DNA from: Helicobacter sp.
Lineage (GTDB): Bacteria; Campylobacterota; Campylobacteria; Campylobacterales; Helicobacteraceae
Assembly (NCBI GenBank): GCA_022766795.1
Contig: JALEPE010000100.1
Coordinates: 1 to 40,620 of the forward strand
Length of the DNA stretch: 40,620 bases
Direction: 5' to 3'
Positions within the stretch are counted from its first letter, which is position 1, and every line of letters begins with the position of its first letter. Below are positions 8,157-17,768 of this stretch, in pieces. The notes under the pieces are model-generated. The model searched no databases and was not told where the DNA came from. It saw nothing but the letters and a program-made list of their open reading frames with translations. A program made the translations under genes and the position numbers.

Positions 8157-9073
8157 AGCCTTTGTTATTTCTTAAAGAAATGGCTTTTTTTTCTAGTCTT
8201 AAAGTTTTGGGATATTTATTCTTATTTATGCCCCATTGTTTGCGGCTTGGATTTGCTAAAGGAATCGCATTTATCCTCTACTGCCTAGATTCCAGACGCA
8301 AATTTGATTTAATGGCTAACTTGAATTTTGCTTACAATAATGCCTTAGAGGATTCCAAAAAGCGAGAAATTCTAAAAATAAATTATCTCAATCTTGTTTA
8401 TAATTCTATCAGTTTTTTTATGTTGGCAGTGAGCAACAAAGAGCATATCTTAAAAACAACTTGTTTTGAGAATGAAGAAATCATTGAATCCCTACTTCAA
8501 AAGGGAGAAAAAATTATTTTCACAACAGCGCATTATGGGAATTGGGAATATACCACACCCGCTTTTACCTGCACCTTTAACCACCCGATTGTTGCGGTGG
8601 CAAGAATGACACCGAGTGCTTTAATTAATGCTTATCTCATCAAAACGCGTTCAAAGTTTCAAGTAAAAATCTTAGACAAACAAGGTGCAATGCTAAGGTT
8701 AGTCAAAGCCCTAAACAAAAGCAATGTAGTTGGAATCGTAACAGACCAAAATACCGCAAATAGCGAAGGGCTGCTCGTCAAATTCTTTGGCAAAAATGTC
8801 CGCCATACACCCATTGCCTCTATTTTGGCTCTCAAATATGATGCCAAAATCGTGCATGTCTTTGCTTCTTATTCTCAAGATTATCGCAAAATAATTATCA
8901 AAATACTTCCTCCGCTAGAATTTCAAAAAACAGAAAATTTGCAAGACGATATTCAAAATCTAACCCAACTGCAAAGCGATATTTTAGAAAAAACGATTCG
9001 TGAAAATCCTAAGGAATGGCTATGGTTTCATAAGAAATTTAAAAACCAATATCCAGAAATTTACAGGCATTAG
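8153..9073 (+). CDS. lpxL: Lipid A late acyltransferase (LpxL/HtrB family)
   Basis: A 306-residue membrane-anchored acyltransferase that adds a secondary acyl chain to the Kdo2-lipid A precursor using acyl-ACP. An N-terminal hydrophobic segment at about residues 12-45 anchors it to the inner membrane. The catalytic HX4E motif is visible as AHYGNWE (H127 and E132), followed further on by a VTDQN segment and a C-terminal WLWFHKKFK block typical of the family. The start overlaps the waaC stop, with AAAGGAAA upstream. It matches H. pylori HP0280 in order. LpxL and LpxM cannot be separated confidently from sequence alone, so the symbol stands for the family. Confidence 0.92.
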   Translation: MKPLLFLKEMAFFSSLKVLGYLFLFMPHCLRLGFAKGIAFILYCLDSRRKFDLMANLNFAYNNALEDSKKREILKINYLNLVYNSISFFMLAVSNKEHILKTTCFENEEIIESLLQKGEKIIFTTAHYGNWEYTTPAFTCTFNHPIVAVARMTPSALINAYLIKTRSKFQVKILDKQGAMLRLVKALNKSNVVGIVTDQNTANSEGLLVKFFGKNVRHTPIASILALKYDAKIVHVFASYSQDYRKIIIKILPPLEFQKTENLQDDIQNLTQLQSDILEKTIRENPKEWLWFHKKFKNQYPEIYRH

Positions 9074-9082
9074 GAATCTTAT

Positions 9083-10150
9083 ATGAAAATTTTAATCATT
9101 AAACTAAACAAAATCGGCGATGTGTTGCTAACAAGCCCTTTATTTACAAATTTAAAAGCGCATTTTAAAGATTGCCAAATTGATTTATTAGCAAATGCTG
9201 GCACAGAAGGTTTGGTAGATAGAACACTTTTGCGTCAAATTTATTGTGTAAAACGCTCCAAAAACTTCTTTTTACGCATTAAAGATGCACTACTTTTACT
9301 AAAAAACCTTAAAAAAGAAAAATATGATATTGTCATCGGCTTAACGAACGGTGAACGCACAGCATTTACGGCATTTTTTACAGGGGCTAAAGTGCGCGTT
9401 GGATTCCCTCCAAACAGCTTTTGGGCAAAGCATATTTACACGCACAAAATCCATTACAAAGCGCAGCACAATATAGAATCTAACCTTGATGCCCTGCGCA
9501 TTATTGGAGTGCCTATCCTTAGCAAATGTGTGTGTGCTAATATCGCTAAAGACTGCGCAAAATTACAAAATCTACCACAAATATTCGTGCATTGTCATTT
9601 TTTTAGTGATTGGCTTTTTAAGTGTTTAGATGATTCCTTTTGTGCAAGAATTGTGGATTTTATTAATAAAACTTACAAAATTCCTTGTGTCTTAAGTGCA
9701 GCCCCTGCACAAAATGAATTACAAAAAATAAAACACATTAAAACTTTAATAACGCAAAATGCGATTATATTTGCAGGGAATTTGCGCCTAGATGAAGTTG
9801 CACTTTTAAACTCTAAAGCCTCGGCATTTGTGGGTGTAGATACTTCTATTATGCACTTAAGCGCGGCAAATGGGATTCCAACTTTTGCCTTTTTTGGACC
9901 TAGTTTCACGCGCGCTTGGGGTCCTTGGGATAATACACTCCTAGAATCCACCTACACTTCCCAAAAAGGAATCCAAAGAATGGGCAAACATCTTGTTTAT
10001 CAAGAATCCTTGCCTTGTGTGCCTTGCGGTAGAGATGGTTGCAATGGTAGCAAAAAAAGCGATTGTTTGCTTACAAAAATAAACGAGGAATCCGCGCTCA
10101 AAACCTTGCAAGAATTTTTAACCCCCCTGCTAAAGCCTACTAAATCGTAA
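9083..10150 (+). CDS. waaF: Lipopolysaccharide heptosyltransferase II
   Basis: GT9 family glycosyltransferase adding the second heptose of the lipopolysaccharide inner core. The 355-residue product begins ILIIKLNKIGDVLLTSPLF, has a central IVIGLTNGERTAF segment, and GVDTSIMHLSAANGIPTFAFF with FGPSFTRAWGPW in the donor-binding half. The C-terminus has a cysteine-rich CVPCGRDGCNGSKKSDC segment that I associate with WaaF-type enzymes. It is the last gene of the plus-strand operon, 9 bases after lpxL, and its 3' end overlaps the convergent DsrE-family gene by 11 bases. In H. pylori I recall waaF elsewhere (HP1191), so this placement may group the two heptosyltransferases in this lineage. Confidence 0.9.
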   Translation: MKILIIKLNKIGDVLLTSPLFTNLKAHFKDCQIDLLANAGTEGLVDRTLLRQIYCVKRSKNFFLRIKDALLLLKNLKKEKYDIVIGLTNGERTAFTAFFTGAKVRVGFPPNSFWAKHIYTHKIHYKAQHNIESNLDALRIIGVPILSKCVCANIAKDCAKLQNLPQIFVHCHFFSDWLFKCLDDSFCARIVDFINKTYKIPCVLSAAPAQNELQKIKHIKTLITQNAIIFAGNLRLDEVALLNSKASAFVGVDTSIMHLSAANGIPTFAFFGPSFTRAWGPWDNTLLESTYTSQKGIQRMGKHLVYQESLPCVPCGRDGCNGSKKSDCLLTKINEESALKTLQEFLTPLLKPTKS

Positions 10151-10472
10151 TAATGGAATCCTCGCTAAGTAGCGCATTAAGCGTATTTTGCATATTTCCA
10201 ACACTTCCAACTTTTAGCTTATCAAGCACATCAAAATGCCCTAAACAAGTTTGGCAAGAATAAATCGCCACGCCCTTTTCCTCCAAATGTTTCAATGCTT
10301 CTACACCCTCACTATCTATCGTGGCTAACAAAACCGCGCGATTAAGCAAATACATTGCCTTGGGTTGTTTATCCATTGTTAGAAGCGTCCCTAAAAAGCT
10401 TAGCATAAGCTTTTTCCCAAGCTCTCCGCGCTCTCCAATTCCATCATCTTTTAACAAGAACACTTTACTCAT
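10140..10472 (-). CDS. DsrE/YedF-like sulfur-relay family protein
   Basis: A 110-residue DsrE-fold protein. The C-terminal block YSCQTCLGHFDVLDKLKVG followed by SVGNMQ matches the C-terminal domain of YedF-type proteins, in which CxxC-like cysteines sit in the same place (here C93 and C96). The N-terminal TusA-like domain of full YedF is absent. Start ATG at 10472 overlaps the tilS stop by eight bases with GGAG upstream, so it is the last cistron of the fapA-ruvA-rimO-tilS run. Association with tilS and rimO suggests a link to sulfur handling or tRNA/ribosome thiolation, but this is context inference. Selenium metabolism is an alternative because YedF is often found with selD. Confidence 0.8.
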   Translation of the reverse strand: MSKVFLLKDDGIGERGELGKKLMLSFLGTLLTMDKQPKAMYLLNRAVLLATIDSEGVEALKHLEEKGVAIYSCQTCLGHFDVLDKLKVGSVGNMQNTLNALLSEDSIITI

Positions 10473-11535
10473 CTTTACTCCTTAAATGAAAAATTATATC
10501 CAAAATTTTTTGCTCTGCACCCAAAATTTTTGCCTGAAATAAAAAGATTCTAAACTTTGGTGGAATCCCTAAAGAACGATATTGCTCTCGCACCCTCTTA
10601 GGAATTACTACCTTAGGGCAATAAGAACAAACAAACAATTTCTCCCCCGCCTTTTCTATCGCAATTTTATGCTTAAAAGCTCGCGAAAAATACTCTAATT
10701 TTAAAATCTCTTTTAACTCCAATTTCTGCACACGCGAAAGCAATACACCACACATTTTACACACAAAATCTAATTCCTCCAATACATTCTGATAATCTTT
10801 CCCCTCCAACACACAACACTTGCCAAGAGATTCCACATTCACAATTTCGCTTTTGCTCTGTGCTTTTGAGTTTTCTTGGAGTAATTCTAGGCTGAATGCA
10901 ATCCCGCTTGTAAATTTCTCTATGAGTTTGTCTGTAAAATTCTGCCTAAAATAATTACGCATAAAATGTGTGTCAAAATTACTAAAATCCTCAAAATAAA
11001 AAAGTTGATTTGTGTTAAGATATTGCAAAATTTGCATACGATTTATTTTCCATAAAGGACGCACAAGCCAATAATCTATTGTTTTTGCTTTTGCCAAATC
11101 CCAAATACTTCTCTGGCTTTTGGGCGGCATTTGCATTCTCTCCAAACTCGTGCCTTTGCAAAATTGCATTAAAAACCACTCTAGGACATCGTTTAGTTGA
11201 TGCGCTAAAATTAAATGCGTATAACCCTGTGCTTTGATTAAAGATTCAAAAAATGCATAACGCACCTTACGCGCTTCATTCTCAAAATTTCCTTGAATTT
11301 TTTGCGCCTCTTTCACAAAACATTGCTTGTTGTCCATAAAGCAAAGATTCCGCGCATAAGAAACTTCCAAAGCGGATTGTCTGCGAATTCCATAATTCAC
11401 AATCGCTACATCAAAAGGGATTCCATAACTTTTAAGCAAAAAATACAAGGCACTAGAATCCACCCCGCCCGAAAAGGCTAAAAGATTCTTTCCTGCTTTT
11501 AAATCCTCTAAAAATTCTAAGTCTAAACTGCGCAT
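10465..11535 (-). CDS. tilS: tRNA(Ile)-lysidine synthase
   Basis: ATP-dependent enzyme that converts cytidine 34 of the CAU-anticodon tRNA-Ile to lysidine, so that it reads AUA. The PP-loop SGGVDSSALYF lies near the N-terminus, followed by NYGIRRQSA, an HQLNDVLEWFLMQF block characteristic of TilS, and a substrate-binding domain with RPLWKINRMQILQYL. From the ATG at 11535 it is 356 residues. A longer frame from 11556 would add seven residues but overlaps rimO more; I prefer 11535 because it forms a TAATG junction with the rimO stop. It overlaps the DsrE-family gene at its other end. The gene is normally essential. Confidence 0.92.
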   Translation of the reverse strand: MRSLDLEFLEDLKAGKNLLAFSGGVDSSALYFLLKSYGIPFDVAIVNYGIRRQSALEVSYARNLCFMDNKQCFVKEAQKIQGNFENEARKVRYAFFESLIKAQGYTHLILAHQLNDVLEWFLMQFCKGTSLERMQMPPKSQRSIWDLAKAKTIDYWLVRPLWKINRMQILQYLNTNQLFYFEDFSNFDTHFMRNYFRQNFTDKLIEKFTSGIAFSLELLQENSKAQSKSEIVNVESLGKCCVLEGKDYQNVLEELDFVCKMCGVLLSRVQKLELKEILKLEYFSRAFKHKIAIEKAGEKLFVCSYCPKVVIPKRVREQYRSLGIPPKFRIFLFQAKILGAEQKILDIIFHLRSKDE

Positions 11536-12866
11536 TAAACGCGTCCAAGCACACAACCAAGCACATTTTCTCCTGCAACTTCCGTGATTTTAACGCGATA
11601 ATATCCTGCCTTTAAATCTCCCTCTATTTTTGAATCATTAATCAAAATTTCACCATCAATCTCGGGTGCAAAGCGCATATCCCTTGCGCTATAAAAATAT
11701 TCCGATTCTGTGGATTTTCCCTCTACAATCGCTACAACTTCCTTGCCCACAAGTTCTTTTAACCCTGCTTTATATTGCTTTGTAAAAATACGATTCATAG
11801 CCTTTAAACGCGCATTGATAATCTTTTGTGGAATCTGCTCTAAATGCGCACTCTTAGTCCCCTCCTCGCAAGAGAATCCAAAAAGATTCATTCTATCAAA
11901 GTGATAATGTTGGATAAATGCGCACAATTCTGCAAATTCCTCCTCGCCCTCTCCGGGGTGTCCGATGATAAAACTTGTGCGCACAAAGCTATTGGGTGCG
12001 GTGCGCATTGCCTCAAGTAGCTTTAAAAACTCCCCACTCCTTTGCATTATCTTTAAGACTTTCTTGCTGCTATGTTGCAAGGGCATATCAAAATAATTTT
12101 GAAAAATTGGAGAATCGCAAATTGCCTTGATAAGAGCTTTGGAAGTTGTTGCAGGATAAAGATATAAAATTCTCGCACTTTGAATCTCTAAGCCCTTTTT
12201 AGCAAGTTCATCAATGGCTTTTATAAGTGCGACAAGTCCATCTTTCACTCCCAAATCTCGCATATATGAGCTAGAATCCTGTGAAATAAAGCTGAAGTCT
12301 CTAAAGCCCTGCTTGACTAAATTTTGCACTTCCTTGAGCGTGGATTCTAAAGTGCGGGAATGCAATTTACCCTTAAAACTTGGAATCGCACAAAAGCTAC
12401 ACTTTTGGTTGCAACCCTCTGAAAGCTTGATATAAGCGTGGATTGTAGAACCACTAATCACGCGTTTAGTGTTTTCATTGAGCAAAAATACGCCCTTTTG
12501 ACTTTGGCAAATCTCCTTACCCTTTTTATACGATTGCAACATGACATCAATTTTATCATAATCCCCAACGCCTGTAATCATATCAATCTCTGGAATCTCC
12601 TCTTTTAATTCCTTTGCATATCTTTCGCTTAAACACCCACTTGCTATCAAAATCGCGCCCTCTTTTTTGGATTCTAACGCGCTTAAAATTGTCTGCACAC
12701 TCTCTTGCTTTGCCGCTTCAATAAACCCGCAAGTATTGACAATTACAACATCTGCCTCTGCAATATCCTGCGTATTTTCATATTCCTTTAATGCTCCAAG
12801 CATTACCTCACTATCCACTAAATTTTTTGTGCAACCTAGAGAAATTAAATGCAGTTTTTTTCCCAT
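11535..12866 (-). CDS. rimO: Ribosomal protein S12 methylthiotransferase
   Basis: Radical-SAM enzyme that adds a methylthio group to a conserved aspartate of ribosomal protein S12. The N-terminal UPF0004 domain starts KLHLISLGCTKNLVDSEVM, the RimO form of this motif, with further cluster cysteines in VNTCGF and ASGCLSE. The radical-SAM motif is EGCNQKCSFCAIPSFKG (CxxxCxxC), followed by a TIM barrel with SQDSSSYMRDLG and a C-terminal TRAM domain. At 443 residues it is standard length. It is separated from MtaB at 20150-21415, the tRNA-acting paralog, by the S12-type SLGCTKNLVD start. It lies 12 bases after ruvA and abuts tilS. Confidence 0.95.
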   Translation of the reverse strand: MGKKLHLISLGCTKNLVDSEVMLGALKEYENTQDIAEADVVIVNTCGFIEAAKQESVQTILSALESKKEGAILIASGCLSERYAKELKEEIPEIDMITGVGDYDKIDVMLQSYKKGKEICQSQKGVFLLNENTKRVISGSTIHAYIKLSEGCNQKCSFCAIPSFKGKLHSRTLESTLKEVQNLVKQGFRDFSFISQDSSSYMRDLGVKDGLVALIKAIDELAKKGLEIQSARILYLYPATTSKALIKAICDSPIFQNYFDMPLQHSSKKVLKIMQRSGEFLKLLEAMRTAPNSFVRTSFIIGHPGEGEEEFAELCAFIQHYHFDRMNLFGFSCEEGTKSAHLEQIPQKIINARLKAMNRIFTKQYKAGLKELVGKEVVAIVEGKSTESEYFYSARDMRFAPEIDGEILINDSKIEGDLKAGYYRVKITEVAGENVLGCVLGRV

Positions 12867-12878
12867 TTTTGTCCTAAA

Positions 12879-13463
12879 TTATAAAGTTTGCAATTTCTTT
12901 AAGGCAACTTTGACCATTTCGCCCACTTCGGCATTTTCCAAGCCTTTGGTTACTTTTGCAATCACATCATTTTTATAGCCTAACGATTCCAAAGCTAAAA
13001 TCACTTGGTGTAAATTAGAATCCTCTGCAACCTTTGAACCACCACCTTGCACCAACTCCAAAGACCAACCTGAAAGCTCCACTAAAATCCTCCCCGCACT
13101 CTTTGGACCAATTCCGGGCACTCTTTGCATAGATTTTATGTCATTGCTTTCTACAATCTTAGCAAAGGTTTGTGGATTATAAGTAGATAAAATCGCAAGG
13201 GCAACTTTTGGACCTACGCCATTAATCTTAATGAGACGCTCAAACAAACTTTTTTCTATTAAATCCACGAACCCAAACAAGACTTGCGCGTCCTCGCGGA
13301 TAATATGAGAAGTATGCAAAACAACCTTTTCCCCAACTTTTGCGTTGATTTGGTTAGAAGTTTGCAAGGATATAAACACTTCATGCACAACACCCGCACA
13401 TTTTAATGCAATGCGCGTGGGTTCTTTCAAAAAGATTTCTCCCTCTAATGCGATAATCATCAC
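12879..13463 (-). CDS. ruvA: Holliday junction branch migration protein RuvA
   Basis: A 194-residue DNA-binding subunit that forms tetramers on Holliday junctions and loads the RuvB motor. It has an N-terminal OB fold (IIALEGEIFLKEPTRIAL), tandem helix-hairpin-helix motifs (LIKINGVGPKVALAIL and RVPGIGPKSAGRIL), and the C-terminal RuvB-contacting domain (LESLGYKNDVIAKV). Two adjacent ATG codons at 13463 and 13460 are both possible starts. It follows the fapA-like gene after six bases, the same neighbours I recall for HP0883-HP0884 in H. pylori. ruvB and ruvC are not in the window. Confidence 0.95.
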   Translation of the reverse strand: MMIIALEGEIFLKEPTRIALKCAGVVHEVFISLQTSNQINAKVGEKVVLHTSHIIREDAQVLFGFVDLIEKSLFERLIKINGVGPKVALAILSTYNPQTFAKIVESNDIKSMQRVPGIGPKSAGRILVELSGWSLELVQGGGSKVAEDSNLHQVILALESLGYKNDVIAKVTKGLENAEVGEMVKVALKKLQTL

Positions 13464-13469
13464 TCCCCC

Positions 13470-15257
13470 TTATAGCACCAATTCAATTTTATCATTTTTA
13501 TAGACGACTTTCTTTGGCTCGCTTGGCACAGGAATCCTAAGCAACTCGCGGTGTGGCGCATAAAAGCTGTAATGCACTTCATTATGCCCCACCCAACCAC
13601 TATCTACAACAATCGTTCCATTTTTGGTTTGTGCATCCATTTTAACTAGCGCATCACGTGCAATCTTAAAACTCTCACGCAATGCATTAATCTTATCACG
13701 TTTCTGCCGTGAAGCGATAATCCGCGCACGATACATTTCAAATTTTTCTAGCAAATAACTTGGCGGACGTGTTTTTGTATTTTTATATTGGATTAAAACC
13801 CTCCGTACCTCATCTGCAGTTGCTTTGAGCTTTAATAGCTCTAAACTTTCTAATTTTAACTCCTTTATTAAACGAATCGCTTCTTTAATGGATTCATTCT
13901 TTTGCTTCAGCAAATTATTATATTTGTCTCTATTTTTTGGGCTATAATTTGCTGCAATAAAAAACTTATTTTCTCCCTTTATCATTTGGGTAATATGAAT
14001 ACTTTTTGTCGCATACAAAAAGGCATTAGAATGCAATGTCATAATCTCAATTTCCTCTGCATACACTTTTCCACCATACATTTTATCAATGACAACTTTC
14101 TTGCCCTCTACAATACCGGTTTCAAGCATATTAATTTGGATATTTTCACCTTTAATATATCCTTTGTGTGTCGCGACTTCAACCTCTTTGGCATAGATTT
14201 TAGAAGTTTTATGCGTCAATCCACCAATATGCACACGACTAGAACGCACAGTGGCATCAGAACCCACATTGCCATCAATATTAACTTCTCCAGCTTGGAT
14301 CTGCATTCCCTGCCCCAAAGCTTCTTTCAATGCGTCTGTTTCTTTGATATTGACAACCGTCCCGCTATCAATTGCGCCAATTAAGGAACCCGTTGTCTTA
14401 AAGGAAACAACTTGTGCATCTAAACTCTCTTCAATGCCTAAAAAATTATCCTCATATCTTAAGATTCCGCCTATTATGCTTTTAAAATATAGCTTACAAG
14501 GATAATCCTCTACTGCAATACTTTCAGAATCATAGCGTAAAGAGCAAATCTGTCCGTCTGTCTTTGGCGCAGCAGGAATGATATACTCTCCACAAATATT
14601 TCGCCCGGGCTTACCTTGCAAGGGCTTTTGATACTCGCAAATCACTTCATCTTTCAATACTGTCTGAAACTGCGCCGTTACATCTTTTTTAAAGGTTAAT
14701 TTTGCTTCCGTGCTAACGACTAAATTCACTCCACGTGCTAGCAAATAGCGCACTTCTTTATTTAAAGGATATTCAAGCGAGCCTAAAAATGCCTTTAATG
14801 CACCACGCTCACTAACTTCATTAAAGCATAGAATCTTATTCCACACCTTTCTCTTTTTAATCTCTTGATAAAAAGCGTCAAACTTTTCTTCCTCATAAGT
14901 GAAACCTAAATGGAAGTATAAAAATGCCTCACTGCCACTTTTATCCATTGTTAAGTGGAATCGCGTTTCTTTGCGCTCTCTTTCTTTGATTAAAATACAA
15001 TATCTCTGTTGAATCACTAAATTAGGTTCCAACATATTGTCGCGCTTTGATAAAAATGTATCCACTTGGCTAGGCTCAATTTGCTCCGCTTCATAATCAT
15101 AGAGATTCTTTTTATAAGTTGTAATGGCTTGCAATTCAAAATCAAAAGAATCAAAATCTTTATTAAACTGCGCTACAACCTGCTTAATGGCAAATTTTAT
15201 ATCTTCACATTCATTAACGTAATAAGGTCTAAATTTATGTGCGCCCTTTTTTAACAT
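13470..15257 (-). CDS. FapA family (DUF342) protein
   Basis: A 595-residue cytoplasmic protein of the DUF342/FapA family, annotated as flagellar assembly protein A in several bacteria. The central part, at about residues 215-430, is rich in beta-helix-like turns (GSLIGAIDSGTVVNIKETD, IDGNVGSDATVRSSRVHIGG) and is followed by a charged coiled-coil stretch at about 450-540, as in the family. It diverges from murJ across about 100 bases and heads the run into ruvA, rimO, tilS and the DsrE-like gene. Its biochemical role is unsettled; a link to flagellar or chemotactic output is family knowledge, and nothing in the window confirms it. No transmembrane segment is seen. Confidence 0.85.
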   Translation of the reverse strand: MLKKGAHKFRPYYVNECEDIKFAIKQVVAQFNKDFDSFDFELQAITTYKKNLYDYEAEQIEPSQVDTFLSKRDNMLEPNLVIQQRYCILIKERERKETRFHLTMDKSGSEAFLYFHLGFTYEEEKFDAFYQEIKKRKVWNKILCFNEVSERGALKAFLGSLEYPLNKEVRYLLARGVNLVVSTEAKLTFKKDVTAQFQTVLKDEVICEYQKPLQGKPGRNICGEYIIPAAPKTDGQICSLRYDSESIAVEDYPCKLYFKSIIGGILRYEDNFLGIEESLDAQVVSFKTTGSLIGAIDSGTVVNIKETDALKEALGQGMQIQAGEVNIDGNVGSDATVRSSRVHIGGLTHKTSKIYAKEVEVATHKGYIKGENIQINMLETGIVEGKKVVIDKMYGGKVYAEEIEIMTLHSNAFLYATKSIHITQMIKGENKFFIAANYSPKNRDKYNNLLKQKNESIKEAIRLIKELKLESLELLKLKATADEVRRVLIQYKNTKTRPPSYLLEKFEMYRARIIASRQKRDKINALRESFKIARDALVKMDAQTKNGTIVVDSGWVGHNEVHYSFYAPHRELLRIPVPSEPKKVVYKNDKIELVL

Positions 15258-15353
15258 ATTTCTAAAACCTTTTATGCAAAAATAATTCTGCCATTTTAAC
15301 TTAGTATTGCTGTAAGTTTTCCTAAAAAATACAAAAAATAAGAGAGAAAAATT

Positions 15354-16778
15354 ATGTTTTTGAAAGGCTTTTTAACCAACTCAAGTGGAATCTTAACTTC
15401 AAGGATTCTAGGATTTTTTCGCGACTTACTCACCGCAACTACATTAGGTGCTGGAATGTATAGTGATATGTTTTTTGTTGCTTTTAAATTACCAAATTTA
15501 TTTCGGCGTGTATTTGGCGAGGGCGCATTCAATCAAGCCTTTTTGCCTAACTTTTTTCAAGCACGATTCCGTGGAGGATTTGCATTAAAAATTGCTGGAA
15601 TCTTTTGCGCGATTCTACTTATTTTGTCTCTTTTTGTCTGTATGTTCAGCGAACCAATTACGAAAATTTTAGCTTTTGGTTTCTCACAAGAATTGATAGA
15701 ATCCACCGCCCCACTTGTCGCCATTAATTTTTGGTATCTACTTTTGATTTTTATTGTAACACTCTTTGGGGCAATGCTTCAATACAAACGCAACTTCACT
15801 GCGTGGGCGTTCTCTCCAGCTCTCTTAAATCTTTCTATGATTATTGCCTTATTTTTAGCACACAATAGTGATTCTTACACGGCTGTTCTTATGTTAAGTT
15901 ATGGTGTTTTACTCGGTGGAATCGCACAAATTTTATTGCATTTAATCCCACTCTACCGCTTGGGATTCTTAAAACTTCTATACGCAGGCTTTAAAGAACT
16001 ACAAAGCAAACACGTAACAGATAGAATAAAATCCATTAACGGGAGTGTAAAGGTGTTTTTTAAGCAATTTTTTCCCGCAATGTTTGGAAGCTCTACTGCG
16101 CAAATTGCCTCATTTATTGACACACTTTTAGCCTCTTTTCTTGTAAGCGGTAGCATTTCTTATTTATATTATGCAAACCGCATTTTTCAGCTTCCTCTAG
16201 CCGTCTTTGCCATTGCGACTTCCACTGCACTTTTTCCTCTTGTTGCAAAATATATCAAACAATCCCAAGAATCCAACGCGCTCAAAGCTTTATCGAAGTC
16301 CTTTTGGTTGCTGACAATTCTACTTAGTATATGCACACTTGGCGGGATTAGCTTGGATAAAGAGATTATTTGGCTTTTATTTGAAAGGGGACAATTCACA
16401 AGAGAGGATACACTCATTTGTGCGAGTGTTTTTAGCGCGTATTTAATAGGATTATTACCCTTTGGCGTGGCAAAGATCTTTTCACTTTGGCTCTATTCTA
16501 GGGGACAGCAAGTTTTAGCGGCAAAAATTTCTGCGTTTTCACTCTGTTTTGGCAGTGCAATATCTCTCATTCTTATGCAATATTTGGGCGCAGTGGGACT
16601 AGCACTTGCGGGGAGCATTAGTGGGTTCATCTTATTGTTTTTAACCTTGCATTTCTTTGGCTGGAAGCCATTTTTGCGAACATTGTGGAATCCTAAATTT
16701 ATCATTCTTACCTTTGTGTTATTGCTGTTGGAATTCCTTGCGCTTCTTGGCTTTAAAATCTATATTTTTAGCCTTTAG
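15354..16778 (+). CDS. murJ: Lipid II flippase MurJ (MviN family)
   Basis: A 474-residue polytopic membrane protein of the MOP superfamily that moves lipid II, the undecaprenyl-linked peptidoglycan precursor, across the inner membrane. The N-terminus LTSRILGFFRDLLTAT and following FVAFKLPNLFRRVFGEGAF are highly typical MurJ segments, with the conserved arginines of the first helices. The rest shows repeated hydrophobic helices consistent with 13-14 transmembrane spans. It diverges from the fapA-like gene and overlaps the convergent dihydrouridine synthase gene by four bases. Together with UppP at 30515-31288 it covers two undecaprenyl-cycle steps in this window. Confidence 0.95.
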   Translation: MFLKGFLTNSSGILTSRILGFFRDLLTATTLGAGMYSDMFFVAFKLPNLFRRVFGEGAFNQAFLPNFFQARFRGGFALKIAGIFCAILLILSLFVCMFSEPITKILAFGFSQELIESTAPLVAINFWYLLLIFIVTLFGAMLQYKRNFTAWAFSPALLNLSMIIALFLAHNSDSYTAVLMLSYGVLLGGIAQILLHLIPLYRLGFLKLLYAGFKELQSKHVTDRIKSINGSVKVFFKQFFPAMFGSSTAQIASFIDTLLASFLVSGSISYLYYANRIFQLPLAVFAIATSTALFPLVAKYIKQSQESNALKALSKSFWLLTILLSICTLGGISLDKEIIWLLFERGQFTREDTLICASVFSAYLIGLLPFGVAKIFSLWLYSRGQQVLAAKISAFSLCFGSAISLILMQYLGAVGLALAGSISGFILLFLTLHFFGWKPFLRTLWNPKFIILTFVLLLLEFLALLGFKIYIFSL

Positions 16779-17731
16779 TGTATTTCAAACTCCGCTCCGC
16801 TAAAGAATTCTACAATCTTTTCGCGCATTATTTGGGGATTTGCAATACCATTCACCACACTTCTAAACTCACTTGCACCTTTTAAGCCTCTTGAATATGC
16901 GTGGAGATTCTTTCTAAACATTATCGCACCATAATCACCCCTAAAAGCAATCGTGCGCTCAAAATGTTCTAGTGCTACACGTTTGCGCAACTCTACACTT
17001 TCATCTACAAATCCATCTTTAATCTGCGCAAAAATCCAAGGTTTTTCTGTTGCAGCTCGCCCAATCATCGCGCCGTCTGCGCCCGTGTATTGCAAAACTT
17101 CCTGACACTTCTTAGCGCTTGTAATTTCTCCATTTGCAATCAAAGGCACTTTTAAATACTGCTTCATTAGCGCAATAGCATCATAATCTATACGTTCCTT
17201 TTTGTAGCCATCACTCTTTGTGCGCCCATGCACAACGGCATAATCAATGGGCGTATCATTAAGGGCTTTTGCAATCTCTAGCGGAATCTTTTCATCAAAC
17301 CCCAACCGCACTTTAACACTCAAATAGGGAATTTCACTTTTCTCCCTGATAAGTTTTAAAATTTCTACCAATTTATTTAAATCTTTTAATAGCGCACTTC
17401 CACTGCCGTGGCTTGAAACTTTAGGCGCAGGACAACCGCAGTTTAAATCTAAAATCTGTATTTCACTCTTTAACGCATTTAAATATTCTACTGCACGCGT
17501 GATAATCCCCACATCATTCCCTGCGATTTGCAGCGCAAAAGGCATTTCAAGTGGAGACTTTTCTACCATTTTTAATGTTTTTTTGTTCTTAAATGCTAGA
17601 GCATGCACGCTAATCATCTCGCTTACCGTAATATCTGCACCAAATTTTTTTGCCACTTCACGCAAGGGTAAATCACTATATCCTGCAAGCGGTGCTAACA
17701 TCAATGTATTTTGTTTAATCAGGGATTCCAA
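16775..17731 (-). CDS. dus: tRNA-dihydrouridine synthase
   Basis: FMN-dependent enzyme reducing uridines in tRNA D-loops to dihydrouridine. The 318-residue protein starts at TTG (17731) with AAAAGG upstream. It shows LAPLAGYSDLPLREVAKKFG near the N-terminus, the catalytic cysteine in DLNCGCPAPKVSSHGSGSAL, the phosphate-binding PLIANGEITSAKKC and GADGAMIGRAATEKPWIF. The features fit the DusB/Nifr3 subgroup, usual for the single Dus of Campylobacterota, but I leave the letter open. It ends in a four-base overlap with murJ. Confidence 0.92.
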   Translation of the reverse strand: MESLIKQNTLMLAPLAGYSDLPLREVAKKFGADITVSEMISVHALAFKNKKTLKMVEKSPLEMPFALQIAGNDVGIITRAVEYLNALKSEIQILDLNCGCPAPKVSSHGSGSALLKDLNKLVEILKLIREKSEIPYLSVKVRLGFDEKIPLEIAKALNDTPIDYAVVHGRTKSDGYKKERIDYDAIALMKQYLKVPLIANGEITSAKKCQEVLQYTGADGAMIGRAATEKPWIFAQIKDGFVDESVELRKRVALEHFERTIAFRGDYGAIMFRKNLHAYSRGLKGASEFRSVVNGIANPQIMREKIVEFFSGAEFEIH

Positions 17732-17768
17732 ACTTTGCCTTTTATTTTTTTAAAATATTAACAAAAAA

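Noticed and set aside
13902..14384. 160-codon open frame on the plus strand
   Set aside because: It lies entirely inside the FapA-family gene on the other strand, lacks a ribosome site and has unnatural composition; it is an antisense shadow.
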